Part shown: positions 20,437-31,900 of the stretch, in pieces
How the letters are laid out: each line of letters opens with the position of its first letter
Numbering within the stretch: the first letter of the stretch is position 1
NCBI GenBank assembly: GCA_902617895.1
Contig: CACMYJ010000001.1
Span: 102,001 to 166,000 of the forward strand
Direction of reading: 5' to 3'
Length of the DNA: 64,000 nt
Source of the DNA: an uncultured Pelagibacteraceae bacterium
GTDB lineage: Bacteria; Pseudomonadota; Alphaproteobacteria; Pelagibacterales; Pelagibacteraceae
Position numbers and translations under genes: made by a program
The notes under the pieces: generated by a model
The model's input: only the letters and a program-made list of their open reading frames with translations
The model's database searches: none
What the model was told of the DNA's origin: nothing

Positions 20437-22845
20437 TTAGGATCTAATTTTTGCCCCAGACTTAGTTTCGACAGTTGAAATAATTAGTTTATTAATTTTT
20501 TCAAGATCACTCTCGCCTAAAGTCTTTTCAGCTGATTGAATTGTTACATTGAGAGCTATCGACTTTTTGTCTTGCGGAATATTTTCACCCTCATAAATAT
20601 CAAAAATTTTAATAGATCTAATTAAATTTTTATCAATTGATGATATTATTTCTATTAAATCTTGTGCCTTAAAATTTTTATCAACAACAAATGCAAAGTC
20701 TCTTTCTGATTTTTGATAATCTGAGTACTCAAAATTTGTTTTTAAGTCTTTAAGCTTTATTTTATTCTCCCTTAGATAATCCATATAAATTTCAAAACCA
20801 ACCAAACCTTCAGTTTTAATATCAAGTTTTTTTAAAATATTTGGATGGATTTCACCAAAATAAGCGACAGGGTCTATTTCATCCTTATCAAGATAGACGG
20901 AACCAGATTTACCTGGATGATAATATGAAGGAGATTTATCTCTTACAAAAAAACTTTGCCTATCGTATCCAGCTTCAACTAGTGTTTGAATTACGTCCTT
21001 CTTAACATCAAAAACATCAACTATCCTGTCTTTTTCGTTCCAATTTAACCTTGATACTTTTCCTGATTTAATTGCCCCTATAACTGTCAGTTGCTCACCT
21101 GGCTTACTATTCTTAAAAATTGGTCCAATTTCGAATAGCGAAATATCTTTAAATCCCCTGTCTAAATTTTTCTTTAAATAAAAAGTCAAATTTGTGAAAA
21201 TCGAATTTCTTAAAACATCTAAGTCAGAGCTTATTGGATTTACTATTTTAATTTCTTTTAAATTTTCTTTGAAAAGATTATTTATTTTCGAGTCTGTAAA
21301 TGACCAGGTAACAGTTTCAAAATAGCCTTTTGATGCTACAGATCGTTGTAGGAAATGAAAGAGTTTTTGTTGTTTATTTAATGTATCTTTTATTTTAGTT
21401 TTTTCAGGTTCTAAAGTTTCTATATTCTCATATCCTTTAATACGTACTATTTCCTCAACTATATCTATTGGTTGAGTTATATCAGGTCTCCAAGTAGGGA
21501 TTTTTAAATCCAATTCAAATTTCTTCTTAGAAACTTCAAATCCTAGATCAGTTAAAATTTCAATTATTTCATTATCTTTTATTTGAAACCCAGTTATTTT
21601 TTCAAATAAAGAGATTTTGAATTTAATTTTATTTTTTTCATGCTTACTTATTTTTTGAATATCAAATTTACTTATTTTGCCCCCGCAAATCTCTGAAATA
21701 AGTTGAGCGGCTTTTGTTAGGCCTATTTCGATAGATTGAGGATCGATCCCCCTTTCAAATCTAAATTTTGCATCCGTATCAATATTTAACAATTTTGAAG
21801 TTTTTCTAATAGATCTAGGCAGAAAATAAGCAGATTCTAATAAAATATTTTTAGTATTAATTTCAGTACCAGAACGTGTACCTCCAATGATTCCTCCTAA
21901 GCCCAAAACTCCAGATTTGTCAGAAATAACACACATATCATTTTCTAATTTATATTCTTTATTATCAAGGGCTTCAAAAGTTTCACCTTTTTTTGAATTT
22001 CTTACTATAATTTCCTTATCAATTTTGTCTGCATCGTATGCATGAAGAGGCCTATTCAAATCTAACATCACATAATTGGTAATATCAACTATTGCTGAAA
22101 TTGGTTTTTGACCAAGTGATACAATTTTTTCTTTCAACCATTGTGGACTTTCTTGATTGGTAACGCCTTCAATTAAACAACTGCCAAATACAGTACAACC
22201 TTGATTTTTATCTTTTGAAATTGAAACTTTAATTTTTTGAGATCCATTTTTTTTAATATTTTTAAGTGAAATTTTTTTTAATTTACCTGCTCCAGCAGCT
22301 GCTAGATCTCTAGCTACACCTCTTACCCCCAGACAGTCAGGGCGATTAGGTGTTATGGATAAATCAACAACTTTTTCGGTGTTACTTTTAAAAAAATTTT
22401 TACCTATTTTATCTGAATAATTACTCGATTTTAGCTCTTTTATTCCCTCGCTTTCTTCTGATAAATTCAACTCAGACTCAGAGCAGAGCATACCGTAAGA
22501 AGTTACTCCTCTAATTTTACTAATTGTAAGTTTCATATTATTTTTTGGAATTATTGATCCAGGACCAGCATAAACAGTCAAAAGATCTTTTTTTGCATTT
22601 GGTGCACCACATACGACTTTAACAGTATTTTGACCACCAATATCTACGTCACATACTCTGAGTCTGTCTGCATTTGGATGCTGTTCAGCATTAATAATTT
22701 TTGCTACTTTAAAATTGTCTAAATCTGAACTTAAGTTTTCAAAACTCTCAACCTCAAGACCAACATTTGTTAATTTTTCAATTAACTCATTATCTTTTTT
22801 TTTTGTATCAAGATGATCTTTTAGCCAACCTATTGTAAATTTCAT
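20437..22845 (-). CDS. pheT: Phenylalanine--tRNA ligase beta subunit
   Basis: An 802-aa beta subunit of the heterotetrameric enzyme. The N-terminal EMAP/tRNA-binding domain ([12 protein letters not shown]) is at about 75-90, the B3/B4 editing region and B5 domain in the middle, and the C-terminal ferredoxin-fold anticodon-binding domain ([10 protein letters not shown]) is present. Its start overlaps pheS by 4 nt. The length is normal for bacteria. Confidence 0.97.
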   Translation of the reverse strand: MKFTIGWLKDHLDTKKKDNELIEKLTNVGLEVESFENLSSDLDNFKVAKIINAEQHPNADRLRVCDVDIGGQNTVKVVCGAPNAKKDLLTVYAGPGSIIPKNNMKLTISKIRGVTSYGMLCSESELNLSEESEGIKELKSSNYSDKIGKNFFKSNTEKVVDLSITPNRPDCLGVRGVARDLAAAGAGKLKKISLKNIKKNGSQKIKVSISKDKNQGCTVFGSCLIEGVTNQESPQWLKEKIVSLGQKPISAIVDITNYVMLDLNRPLHAYDADKIDKEIIVRNSKKGETFEALDNKEYKLENDMCVISDKSGVLGLGGIIGGTRSGTEINTKNILLESAYFLPRSIRKTSKLLNIDTDAKFRFERGIDPQSIEIGLTKAAQLISEICGGKISKFDIQKISKHEKNKIKFKISLFEKITGFQIKDNEIIEILTDLGFEVSKKKFELDLKIPTWRPDITQPIDIVEEIVRIKGYENIETLEPEKTKIKDTLNKQQKLFHFLQRSVASKGYFETVTWSFTDSKINNLFKENLKEIKIVNPISSDLDVLRNSIFTNLTFYLKKNLDRGFKDISLFEIGPIFKNSKPGEQLTVIGAIKSGKVSRLNWNEKDRIVDVFDVKKDVIQTLVEAGYDRQSFFVRDKSPSYYHPGKSGSVYLDKDEIDPVAYFGEIHPNILKKLDIKTEGLVGFEIYMDYLRENKIKLKDLKTNFEYSDYQKSERDFAFVVDKNFKAQDLIEIISSIDKNLIRSIKIFDIYEGENIPQDKKSIALNVTIQSAEKTLGESDLEKINKLIISTVETKSGAKIRS

Positions 22846-23909
22846 CTACTAAGGCCTCTATAATTTGACGGCACATCTAATGGATCAAAACCAAAATGAT
22901 TAAGCCATCTATAATCAGTCTCAAAAAAAGCTCTTAAATCGTTTATGCCGTACTTGAGCATTCCAAGTCTATCTATACCAATCCCAAAAGCATAACCTTG
23001 GACTTTATCTGGATTTACTTTAACATTTTTAAGTACATTTGGATGCACCATACCACAACCTAGAATTTCTAACCACTTGTCTCCTTCACCAATCACTATC
23101 TTTCCATCTTTCATTTCATAACCAATGTCTACTTCTGCAGACGGTTCAGTGAAAGGAAAGTGACTAGGTCTAAATCTCATTTTAATTTTATCTACTTCAA
23201 AAAATGACTTTATGAAATAATTCAAACATCCTTTGAGATGGCCCATATTTATATCTTTATCAACATGAAGGCCTTCAACTTGATGAAACATAGGAGAATG
23301 AGTTTGATCACTATCAGATCTATATGTTCTGCCTGGTGCTATAATCTTGAATGGAGGTTTTCCATTTAACATTGTTCTAACTTGCACTGGAGAAGTGTGG
23401 GTTCTTAATAATAATTCTTTATTATTATCTAAATAAAAAGTGTCATGCATATCTCTTGCTGGATGATTGTCAGGCGTATTTAATGCAGTAAAATTATAAT
23501 GCTCATTCTCTATATCTGGACCTTCTTCAACGCTGAATCCAATTTCTGAAAATATTGATGATATCTCGTCAATTACTTGTGAAACAGGATGTATTTTTCC
23601 TTGATTAAATTCTCTTTCAGGTAATGTTACATCTACTTTTTCATTTTCTAGTTTAGAGTTAATCTCTTTTGTTTCAATTTCTTGAATTTTAGAATCTATT
23701 TTATCTTGTAGTTCATCTTTTATTGAATTTAAGTCTGAAGCAAATTTTTTTCTTTCATCATTTGGCAAAGACCCCAATGTTTTAAAAGAGTTAGAAATCA
23801 TTCCATTTTTACCGAATAATTCTGTCTTTATTTGATTTACCTTTTCGATATTTAAATCATTATCTAATTTACTTAAATAATCATCTTTAATTTTTTTTAT
23901 ATCGAACAT
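22842..23909 (-). CDS. pheS: Phenylalanine--tRNA ligase alpha subunit
   Basis: The 355-aa catalytic subunit. An N-terminal coiled coil (about 1-85) is followed by class II motifs: [23 protein letters not shown] (motif 2 region), [16 protein letters not shown], and motif 3 in [14 protein letters not shown]. It charges tRNA-Phe together with PheT. It follows rplT by 43 nt in the classical thrS-infC-rpmI-rplT-pheS-pheT order. Confidence 0.97.
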   Translation of the reverse strand: MFDIKKIKDDYLSKLDNDLNIEKVNQIKTELFGKNGMISNSFKTLGSLPNDERKKFASDLNSIKDELQDKIDSKIQEIETKEINSKLENEKVDVTLPEREFNQGKIHPVSQVIDEISSIFSEIGFSVEEGPDIENEHYNFTALNTPDNHPARDMHDTFYLDNNKELLLRTHTSPVQVRTMLNGKPPFKIIAPGRTYRSDSDQTHSPMFHQVEGLHVDKDINMGHLKGCLNYFIKSFFEVDKIKMRFRPSHFPFTEPSAEVDIGYEMKDGKIVIGEGDKWLEILGCGMVHPNVLKNVKVNPDKVQGYAFGIGIDRLGMLKYGINDLRAFFETDYRWLNHFGFDPLDVPSNYRGLSR

Positions 23910-23952
23910 ATTCGTAGAATATTTGTTAACTCTAGAAAAACAACAATGAAAA

Positions 23953-24309
23953 TTAATTTAATGCTGCCTGAGCTTTTTTAACTATAGTTTTAAATGCTTC
24001 TGGATAATCATAAGCAATTTCAGCTAGAATTTTTCTATCAATTTTAATGCCTGTTTTGTTTAGGCCATTTATAAATTTAGAATAAGTTAATCCCTCAGAT
24101 CTAACACCAGCATTTATTCTCTGTAACCAAAGTGATTTAAAATCTCTTTTTTTGTTTCTTCTATCTCTATAAGCATACTGCATGGCTTTTTCCATAGCCT
24201 GTCTTGCAGCTCTAATAGTGTTTTTTCTTCTTCCCCATTGACCTTTAACAGCTTTTAAAACTTTCTTATGTTTTGCTCTACTTGTAACACCTCTTTTAAC
24301 TCTAGCCAT
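23953..24309 (-). CDS. rplT: 50S ribosomal protein L20
   Basis: A 118-aa, strongly basic protein with the L20 N-terminus [19 protein letters not shown] and the internal blocks [20 protein letters not shown] and [10 protein letters not shown]. It is needed for early 50S assembly. In enterobacteria L20 also represses its own operon, but no clear pseudoknot leader was identified here. It lies one base after the rpmI stop. Confidence 0.98.
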   Translation of the reverse strand: MARVKRGVTSRAKHKKVLKAVKGQWGRRKNTIRAARQAMEKAMQYAYRDRRNKKRDFKSLWLQRINAGVRSEGLTYSKFINGLNKTGIKIDRKILAEIAYDYPEAFKTIVKKAQAALN

Positions 24310-24310
24310 A

Positions 24311-24517
24311 TTATCCTCTTAAGTTGTACGGCATATAAGATTTTACAATCTTTCCATCTTGTTTTGACATTACCGTTGTACCTCTTTGCTTTCTAATCTG
24401 TGAATTTGTTCGTTTAATCATTCCATGTCTTTTTCCAGCCTGAGCAGTTATCACTTTTCCTTTAGCTGAGATTTTAAATCTTTTTTTAGCTGAACTTTTT
24501 GTTTTTAATTTAGGCAT
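24311..24517 (-). CDS. rpmI: 50S ribosomal protein L35
   Basis: A 68-aa basic protein with the L35 pattern [17 protein letters not shown] and [17 protein letters not shown]. It lies between infC (52-nt gap, which holds no obvious leader structure by eye) and rplT, the invariant bacterial order. Confidence 0.97.
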   Translation of the reverse strand: MPKLKTKSSAKKRFKISAKGKVITAQAGKRHGMIKRTNSQIRKQRGTTVMSKQDGKIVKSYMPYNLRG

Positions 24518-24569
24518 AATCTGAGGGGTTATACAAATATTGTTATTAATTTACAACTACAAATATAGC

Positions 24570-25115
24570 TTATAAAGGCTGAATAACCATTATCATTTGC
24601 TTACCATCAAACTTTGGTTGTAGTTCGACACGACCTACAGACTCCATATCTTGTTTTATCTTATCCATTAAATCATTACCTAAACTAGAGTGTTGCAATT
24701 CTCTTCCTTTGAATCTAATTGTAAATTTTACCTTATCTCCTTTTGCAATAAATTTTTGAGCATTTTTAATTTTGAAAGTATAATCATGAACTTCTGTAAC
24801 AGGTCTTAATTTAATTTCTTTTAATTCTATCTTCTTTTGTTTTTTCTTTGCTTTATTAGCTTTTTTTTGGGCATCATATTTATATTTTCCCATATCCATA
24901 ATTTTACATACAGGAGGTTTTGCATTTGGTGCTATTTCAATTAAATCTAAACCTTCTTCTTTGGCCCTATTAATCGCATCTTGTAAATTTAGAATACCTA
25001 AATTATCACCATCACTTGCAATAACTTGAACATCTTGGGAAGTTATTCTTTGGTTTGTTCTAGGACCTTTAGGCTTAGTTCTTTTCTGAAAGTAGTTTTG
25101 TTTAAAGTCTGCCAC
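24570..25115 (-). CDS. infC: Translation initiation factor IF-3
   Basis: A 181-aa IF-3 with an N-domain (GPRTNQRITSQDVQVI), the Lys-rich linker near residues 85-98, and a C-domain (VKFTIRFKGREL). It binds 30S and enforces correct start codon choice. The start is GTG immediately after the thrS TAA. In enterobacteria infC starts with AUU and autoregulates through it. Here a GTG directly abutting the upstream stop suggests translational coupling instead. An ATG start is not available nearby. Confidence 0.97.
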   Translation of the reverse strand: MADFKQNYFQKRTKPKGPRTNQRITSQDVQVIASDGDNLGILNLQDAINRAKEEGLDLIEIAPNAKPPVCKIMDMGKYKYDAQKKANKAKKKQKKIELKEIKLRPVTEVHDYTFKIKNAQKFIAKGDKVKFTIRFKGRELQHSSLGNDLMDKIKQDMESVGRVELQPKFDGKQMIMVIQPL

Positions 25116-27032
25116 TTAGATTGAGGGTGCTTTATTAAGAGCAGAGTATTTTTTTAAGAATTCTTTTAAATCCATAGTTTCTTGTTTTTTAGAATCCAAT
25201 CTTCTAATAGTTACAGTGTTGCTGTCAACTTCTTTTTTTCCACATATAAGTAGCATAGGGACTTTGGTTAATGAATGTTCTCTAATTTTATAATTTAAAT
25301 TGTGGTTTTTTAAATCTACTTCAGAAGCAAGCCCTACTTTTTTTATCTGACTGTTTACTTGTTTTGCATAATCATCAAAATCACTTGAGATGGGAATAAC
25401 TATTGTTTGAATTGGGCACAACCAAAAAGGTAATTTTCCAGAATAATTTTCAATTAAAATTCCAATAAACCTCTCCAAAGATCCAAATAAAGCTCTGTGA
25501 AGCATGACAGGAACTTTTTTGTTTCCATCACTATCTACAAATGAAGCGCCTAGTCTTCCTGGCAAGTTTAAATCTACTTGTAATGTTCCGCATTGCCAAT
25601 CTCTACCAATAGCATCTCTCAAAACAAATTCTATTTTTGGACCGTAAAAAGCACCTTCTCCTTTATTTATTGAATATTCTAATTTTGTTGCTTTGATTGC
25701 CTCTAATAAAGCAGCCTCTGATTTATCCCAAACTTTATCATCACCAACTCTTAATTCAGGTCGATCAGAATATTTTAAAATTACGTCTTCAAATCCCAAA
25801 TCTTTATAAATTTCTAAAATTAAATTAGTTACAGTTAAACATTCCTCTGTAATTTGTTCTTCCGTGCAAAAAATATGAGCATCATCTTGCGTAAAGGCTC
25901 TAACTCGCAATAGTCCATGAAGTGCTCCAGATGGTTCATACCTATGAACCTTTCCAAATTCTGACATTTTTAGTGGTAAATCACGATAACTTTTTAAGCC
26001 TTGATTAAATACCTGGACACAACCAGGACAATTCATTGGTTTTATAGCAAATACCTTTTCATCAGGTGTCGTAGATGTATACATATTTGCTCCAAATTTT
26101 TCCCAGTGGCCAGATTTTTCCCAAAGTGAACGATCTAATATTTCTGGTGTATTTATTTCCTGATATCCTCCAATTTCTTGCTTTATTCTCATGTATGAAA
26201 TGAGTTTTTGAAACAAACTCCATCCTTTTTGATGCCAAAATACAGATCCAGGACTCTCTTCTCTGAAATGAAATAAATCCATTTCTTTCCCAATTTTTCG
26301 GTGATCTCTTTTTTCGGCTTCTTCTATTCTATTTAAATAATCATCTAATTCTTTTTGAGTAGACCAACTTGTTCCGTAAACTCTTTGCAACATTTCATTA
26401 TTAGAGTCACCTCTCCAGTAAGCACCTGAGACTTTTGTTAATTTAAAATATTTTCCAATTTTACCAGTTGAACTTAAATGAGGGCCTCTGCATAAATCAT
26501 GCCAATTTCCATGAAAATATAAAGATACATCCTCGCCCTCTGGAATACTTTCTATTATCTCAGCTTTATATATTTCTCCCTTTTTTTTAAAGTGTTCAAT
26601 TGCATCATTTCTTTTCCAAACTTCTCTGTAAGTTTTTTCATCTCGATCTACTATTTCCTTCATTTTGTTTTCAATTTTTTCCAAATCCTCAGATGTAAAT
26701 GGTTCTTTTCTTGCAAAATCATAGTAAAAGCCATCTTCAATAACTGGCCCTATTGTAACTTGTGTACCTGGAAATAATTCTTGAACTGCCATAGCAAGTA
26801 TGTGAGCAGTATCATGCCTTATGGTCTCTAAACCTTCTTTATCTTTTGAAGTAAATATCTTAATTGAAGAGTCTTTAGAAATAGTATGATTTAAATCTTT
26901 TAATTCTCCATCAACGCTTATTAGCAAAGCTTGCTTTGATAAAGATTTGCTAATTTTTTCCGCAACTTCAAATCCCGAAATACTTTTTTCAAAATTAATT
27001 TTTTTTCCGTCTGGTAATGTAATTTCTGGCAT
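25116..27032 (-). CDS. thrS: Threonine--tRNA ligase
   Basis: A 638-aa class II synthetase with the TGS domain at the N-terminus (MPEITLPDGKKINFEK), the editing domain with HDTAHILAMAVQEL, and the catalytic core with the zinc-site Cys in FAIKPMNCPGCVQVFNQGLK, the motif 2 region VHRYEPSGALHGLLRVRAFT, and motif 3 in HRALFGSLERFIGILIE. It begins at an ATG that shares one base with the upstream glycosyltransferase stop (TAATG). Confidence 0.98.
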   Translation of the reverse strand: MPEITLPDGKKINFEKSISGFEVAEKISKSLSKQALLISVDGELKDLNHTISKDSSIKIFTSKDKEGLETIRHDTAHILAMAVQELFPGTQVTIGPVIEDGFYYDFARKEPFTSEDLEKIENKMKEIVDRDEKTYREVWKRNDAIEHFKKKGEIYKAEIIESIPEGEDVSLYFHGNWHDLCRGPHLSSTGKIGKYFKLTKVSGAYWRGDSNNEMLQRVYGTSWSTQKELDDYLNRIEEAEKRDHRKIGKEMDLFHFREESPGSVFWHQKGWSLFQKLISYMRIKQEIGGYQEINTPEILDRSLWEKSGHWEKFGANMYTSTTPDEKVFAIKPMNCPGCVQVFNQGLKSYRDLPLKMSEFGKVHRYEPSGALHGLLRVRAFTQDDAHIFCTEEQITEECLTVTNLILEIYKDLGFEDVILKYSDRPELRVGDDKVWDKSEAALLEAIKATKLEYSINKGEGAFYGPKIEFVLRDAIGRDWQCGTLQVDLNLPGRLGASFVDSDGNKKVPVMLHRALFGSLERFIGILIENYSGKLPFWLCPIQTIVIPISSDFDDYAKQVNSQIKKVGLASEVDLKNHNLNYKIREHSLTKVPMLLICGKKEVDSNTVTIRRLDSKKQETMDLKEFLKKYSALNKAPSI

Positions 27033-28186
27033 TAATTAAATAGTTTTTTGTATTCTGAATATGTAGAAAAACACATTTTTTCAACATTAAATTTTTTTAA
27101 TGCATTTTCTCTTCCATTATTACCCATTTTACTGATTTCATTAGGATCCATATTGATTACTTTAATTATTTTTTCAGATAATTCATCAGAGTTTCCTGCT
27201 TCAAATAAAATACCAGTTTTTCCATCTATCACAGTTTCATTAGATCCACCTAAGTTACTCGCTATAATCATTTTCTGCATAGATTGTGCTTCAACTGATA
27301 CCCTACCAAATGCCTCGGGTTCTATTGATGCTGAAATCACTATATCTGAAATTTTATAGGCCAATGGCATATTTTTACAATGGTCGATAAATCTAATCTG
27401 TTTTGTAAGTCTAAATTGCTCGACAAGTCTTATAAGTTTTTTTTTGTAAAGGTCTCGCCCCTGATCATTACCAAGAATAACGGCAATGAATGCATCATTG
27501 CCTAATTGAATATTTACTTTATTTAAAGCTTCTAAAAACATTTCTTGGCCCTTCCAAGCAGTAAGCCTTCCGGGTAATAAAATTATTTTTTTACCAACAA
27601 TCAATTCCCAGGATTTAAACAGATTATCTTCATCAGCTTCTAGAGTCGTAGAAGCATCATAGTAATCTGTGTTAATACCGCGAAAAATTGATAGTAATTT
27701 TTTTTTATCAGATAAATATTCTGAGTAGTTTTCTTTAATATGTGAAAATATAAAATTTGATCCCGCAATAATTAAATCTGATCTAACCATAACTGAGTTA
27801 TAAAATTTTTTTATATTACTATTGAAATTGTATGTTCCATGGAAAGTAGTTACAAATTTTCTTCTAGTAATCTTTGTTGCTATTAAACATGACCAAGCTG
27901 GAGCTCTACTTCTCGCATGGACGATGTTTATCCCATTAATTAAAATAATAACTGAAATAATTATAGAATTTAAAAGAATAAGTATTGGATTTTTAGATTG
28001 AACTGGGAGTCTTATTACTTTAACTTTTTTTTTATCAATAAATTTTAATAATTCGCCACCACTTGTTATCAAATAAGACTCAACATTATTTTCTGGTAAA
28101 TAGTGGGCAATATCATAGCAACCAGTTTCAGCTCCACCGTAACCTAGTTTAGGAATTACTTGAAGGACTTTTAATTTAGACTGCAT
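27032..28186 (-). CDS. Glycosyltransferase family 4
   Basis: A 384-aa GT-B enzyme of the GT4 family. The N-terminal acceptor domain (KVLQVIPKLGYGGAETGC) and the C-terminal donor domain with LLPGRLTAWKGQEMFLEALN and a retaining GT4 E-x7-E-type region (SASIEPEAFGRVSVEAQSMQ) are visible. It probably builds an LPS or other envelope glycan. It is the first gene of the thrS-infC-ribosomal protein-pheST-lepA run, coupled to thrS by a 1-nt overlap, an unusual lead gene for that unit. Donor and acceptor are unknown. Confidence 0.87.
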   Translation of the reverse strand: MQSKLKVLQVIPKLGYGGAETGCYDIAHYLPENNVESYLITSGGELLKFIDKKKVKVIRLPVQSKNPILILLNSIIISVIILINGINIVHARSRAPAWSCLIATKITRRKFVTTFHGTYNFNSNIKKFYNSVMVRSDLIIAGSNFIFSHIKENYSEYLSDKKKLLSIFRGINTDYYDASTTLEADEDNLFKSWELIVGKKIILLPGRLTAWKGQEMFLEALNKVNIQLGNDAFIAVILGNDQGRDLYKKKLIRLVEQFRLTKQIRFIDHCKNMPLAYKISDIVISASIEPEAFGRVSVEAQSMQKMIIASNLGGSNETVIDGKTGILFEAGNSDELSEKIIKVINMDPNEISKMGNNGRENALKKFNVEKMCFSTYSEYKKLFN

Positions 28187-28189
28187 GTG

Positions 28190-28223
28190 GTAATAATATT
28201 ATATACTTGATCAACATTATTAC
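28190..28223. promoter_or_regulatory. Inverted repeat between divergent genes
   Basis: In the 42-nt gap between the GT4 gene and the hydrolase gene, GTAATAAT (28190-28197) is matched by ATTATTAC (28216-28223), with an off-centre palindrome TTGATCAA at 28207-28214. It could be an operator or just AT-rich chance. No promoter can be fixed with certainty. Confidence 0.25.
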
Positions 28224-28228
28224 TTTAT

Positions 28229-28990
28229 ATGAAAAAATATAAATTTCTAAGAATTTCTAAATATAAAAAACTAAGATATATAGCAAATAATTATAAAAAA
28301 AATCTTTACATAGTTTTTTTACCTGGTTTTGCATCCGATATTGATGGTGATAAACCAAAGAAATTTTTAAGATTTACCATTCAAAATAAACTTGGATTTT
28401 TAGCCATGGAATATTTTGGTCATGGAAGATCATCAGGAGAATTCACAAGAGGTAACATCACAAAATGGTCCAATGATGCGAGAATTACAATAAGTAAAAT
28501 AGTTAAAAAAAATGACTTTATACTAATTGGATCTAGCATGGGTGGCTGGATTTCTTTGTTAATGCATAGATATTATAGTTCGCAAATTAAAGGTTTTTTA
28601 GGAATTGGATCTGCTCCTGAATTTCTTACAAGAATTATGTGGAAAAAATTTCCAAAAAAAACAAAAAATGAAATTTTAAAAAAAGGTATCTCAAAAATTA
28701 AAAATGGTGATTATGAGTATTTAATAACAAAACAGCTAATTTTAGACGGTAAAAAAACCAGCAATAAAGTTCTTAACAGAAAATTATATAATACAAATCC
28801 TGTAACTATGGTTCATGGACAGAAGGATGAGGTGGTTCCAGTAATATATTCAAGAAAAGTTTTAAAAATTTTTCCTAATGCAGAAAAAAAACTACTAGTA
28901 ATAAAAAATGGAGATCATAGCCTTTCTTCAAAAAAAAATTTAAATATTATTTGCAAAGAGTTAAAATCTATAATCAAAAAAGTTAACTAG
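28229..28990 (+). CDS. Alpha/beta hydrolase
   Basis: A 253-aa alpha/beta hydrolase with a nucleophile elbow GSSMGGW (Ser in the middle), an oxyanion-side block FLPGFASDIDGDKP, GHGRSSGEF, a catalytic Asp candidate in HGQKDEVVP and a His in NGDHSLSS. The overall pattern resembles ABHD10-like thioesterases or carboxylesterases. The substrate is unknown. It is monocistronic by position, diverging from GT4 and overlapping the convergent gltB by 8 nt. Confidence 0.82.
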   Translation: MKKYKFLRISKYKKLRYIANNYKKNLYIVFLPGFASDIDGDKPKKFLRFTIQNKLGFLAMEYFGHGRSSGEFTRGNITKWSNDARITISKIVKKNDFILIGSSMGGWISLLMHRYYSSQIKGFLGIGSAPEFLTRIMWKKFPKKTKNEILKKGISKIKNGDYEYLITKQLILDGKKTSNKVLNRKLYNTNPVTMVHGQKDEVVPVIYSRKVLKIFPNAEKKLLVIKNGDHSLSSKKNLNIICKELKSIIKKVN

Positions 28991-31900
28991 CTTTTCCAAC
29001 TAAACTTTTATTTGTAATAGGGTTTTCTAATTTATTTAGCATTTCTTTAGGGCAAACTTGTAAGAAATTTTTAATTTCGTCGTCAAAATTTTTAATAATC
29101 TGTGCTGATAAATTAGAATTAGTTTCCTCATTGTGTTTTAGAACTAAATCTTTTAGATAGTTTTTCCAGTATTCTGTCTCGGGAGTTTGCCAAATTATTG
29201 TTTCGGGATTAGCTTTTTTTGCAAACTGGCTTTTTGGGTCATATATAAATGCCATACCACCAGTCATACCAGCTCCAAAATTATCGCCTACCTCTCCCAA
29301 TATTACTATTGACCCACCTGTCATGTACTCACAACCATTTGAATCACATCCTTCTATGACTGCAGTAGCACCCGAGTTTCTAACAGCAAATCTTTCACCT
29401 GCCTGTCCAGCTGCAAAAAGATATCCTGATGTTGCTCCATATAAGACTGTATTTCCTATAATAGTATTTTCATTTGAAATTAAATTACTTTCATCTCGAA
29501 GTTTAATCACGATAGATGCACCTGATAGACCTTTTGCAACGTAATCATTTGCATCTCCCTTTAATATTAGTTTAAGTCCTTTAACACCAAAGGCACCAAA
29601 AGATTGACCAGCAGAACCTTTAAAGTTAATAGCAAAAGTATTTTCCCCTAATTTATTATTTCCAAATTTTTTATAGAGATTATATGAAATTCTTGTTCCA
29701 ACAGCTCTATCTGTATTTTCTATTGAATAAACATTTTCTAAGGGCAATTTTCTGTTAATTAAACTTTCTATCTCAGGCCAAATTTTTTGGTCTAAAGTAT
29801 CTGGTACTTCATTTATTATAGGAGTTTCACAATATCTTTTGTTTATGCCTGGATCAGCTTGAACAAATAAAGGATTTAAATCTAGGTCATCTAAATTCGG
29901 TGATCCTTTACTGACTTGTCTTAGTAAATCTGTTCTTCCGATTACTTCATTTAAATTTTTAAATCCTAAACTTGACAAAATTTCTCTAACTTCTTGAGCT
30001 ATAAAAGAAAATAGATTTACTATTTTATCTGGAGTGCCAGTAAATTTTTTTCTTAATTCATCATCTTGTGTACAAACTCCAACTGGACATGTATTAGAAT
30101 GACATTGTCTTACCATAATACAACCCATTGCAACTAGCGCTGTTGTTGCTACGCCAAATTCTTCTGCTCCCATCATTGCAGCTATTACAACGTCTCTTCC
30201 TGTTTTAATTCCTCCATCTGTTCTTAATGTAACTAGGTGTCTTAATTTGTTTAAAGTTAATACTTGGTTTGCCTCTGTTAGTCCCATTTCCCATGGAATA
30301 CCAACATATTTAACACTTGTTTGTGGAGTGGCACCTGTTCCACCATTGTGACCTGAAATTAAAATTATATCTGCTTTTGCTTTAGCAACACCTGCAGCAA
30401 TTGTTCCTATACCTGAAGAGGCAACTAATTTTACACCAACTCTTGCCTTTGGATTAATCTGCTTTAAGTCGTAAATTAGTTGAGCTAAGTCCTCAATTGA
30501 GTAAATATCGTGATGTGGTGGTGGCGATATTAAGGTTACGCCAGGCGTAGAATGTCTTAGTCTTGCAATTTCCTCTGTTACTTTAAATCCTGGTAATTGA
30601 CCACCTTCTCCAGGTTTTGCTCCTTGAGCAATTTTGATTTCAATCTCATTACAATTATTTAAATAGTTAATAGTTACTCCAAATCTTGCAGATGCAATTT
30701 GTTTTACTCTAGAATTTGCGCTATCTCCATTATCTAATACTTTAAATCTCTCCTCATCTTCTCCACCTTCTCCACTACATGAAGCGCCTTTAATTCTGTT
30801 CATTCCCATAGCAAGTGTTTCGTGTGCCTCTTTTGACAAGGCTCCATGAGACATACTTCCACTTCCAAATCTTTTCATTATCTCAGTAATTGGCTCCACT
30901 TGGTCAATATCAATTGTCTCCTGATTTTTAAAATCAATTAAATCTCTTAAACTAATTGGTTTTAAACCATAAATACCCTTAGTATATTTTTTATAAGTTT
31001 CATAAGAATTTGAGCCTACAGCTGCTTGTAGAAGATGAATTAATTTTCCTTGATATTGATGTGTTTCACCATTTTTTCTATACCTGTAAATTCCACCAAT
31101 TGGTAAAATATTTGAGTGAATATCAAACGCATCTTTATGTATAGATCTTATTTTTTTTTCAATACCAGTTAATCCTATTCCAGAAATTTTAGACAATACT
31201 CCTGGAAAATAATCTTTTACAATTGTTCTACTCAATCCAACTGTTTCAAAATTACATCCACCTCTATATGAACTTAAAACTGATATACCCATCTTTGACA
31301 TTATTTTTAATAGTCCAAGATTTACTGATTTAATATATCTGGTTACACACTCATCAAATGAGAAATTGCCAAAAAGTTTTTTTGAATATCTTTGATACAA
31401 ACTATCAAATGCTAGGTAGGGATTAACCGTCGTAGCCCCAACACCTATTAATGTTGCAAATGAATGGGTGTCTAAGGCATCCCCTGTTTGTACATTAATT
31501 GATGCATAGCCTCTCAAGCCTAATTTTATTAAATGAGTATTTATTGCACCAATACATAAAAGCATTGGCATTGGTAATTTTGTTTCAGATATATTTTTAT
31601 CAGATAAAATAAGTTGAGTATTCCCCTCTCTAACTGCTTTTTCAGCGTTATTTTTTAATAATTCTATAGCTGCTTCTAAACTTTGCTCAGTTTTGAATGT
31701 ACAATCTAAAATTTTATAGTTATCACCGAAATACTTTATAAATTTTTCAAACTGAGTGTTTGATAAAATTGGACTATCTAAAACATAAATATTTTCCTCG
31801 GTAAGATTAGAAAAATCTAGAATATTTCCTAAATTTCCAAATCTTGTTTTCAAGCTCATCACTTTATTTTCCCTAAGAGAGTCGATCGGGGGATTGGTCA

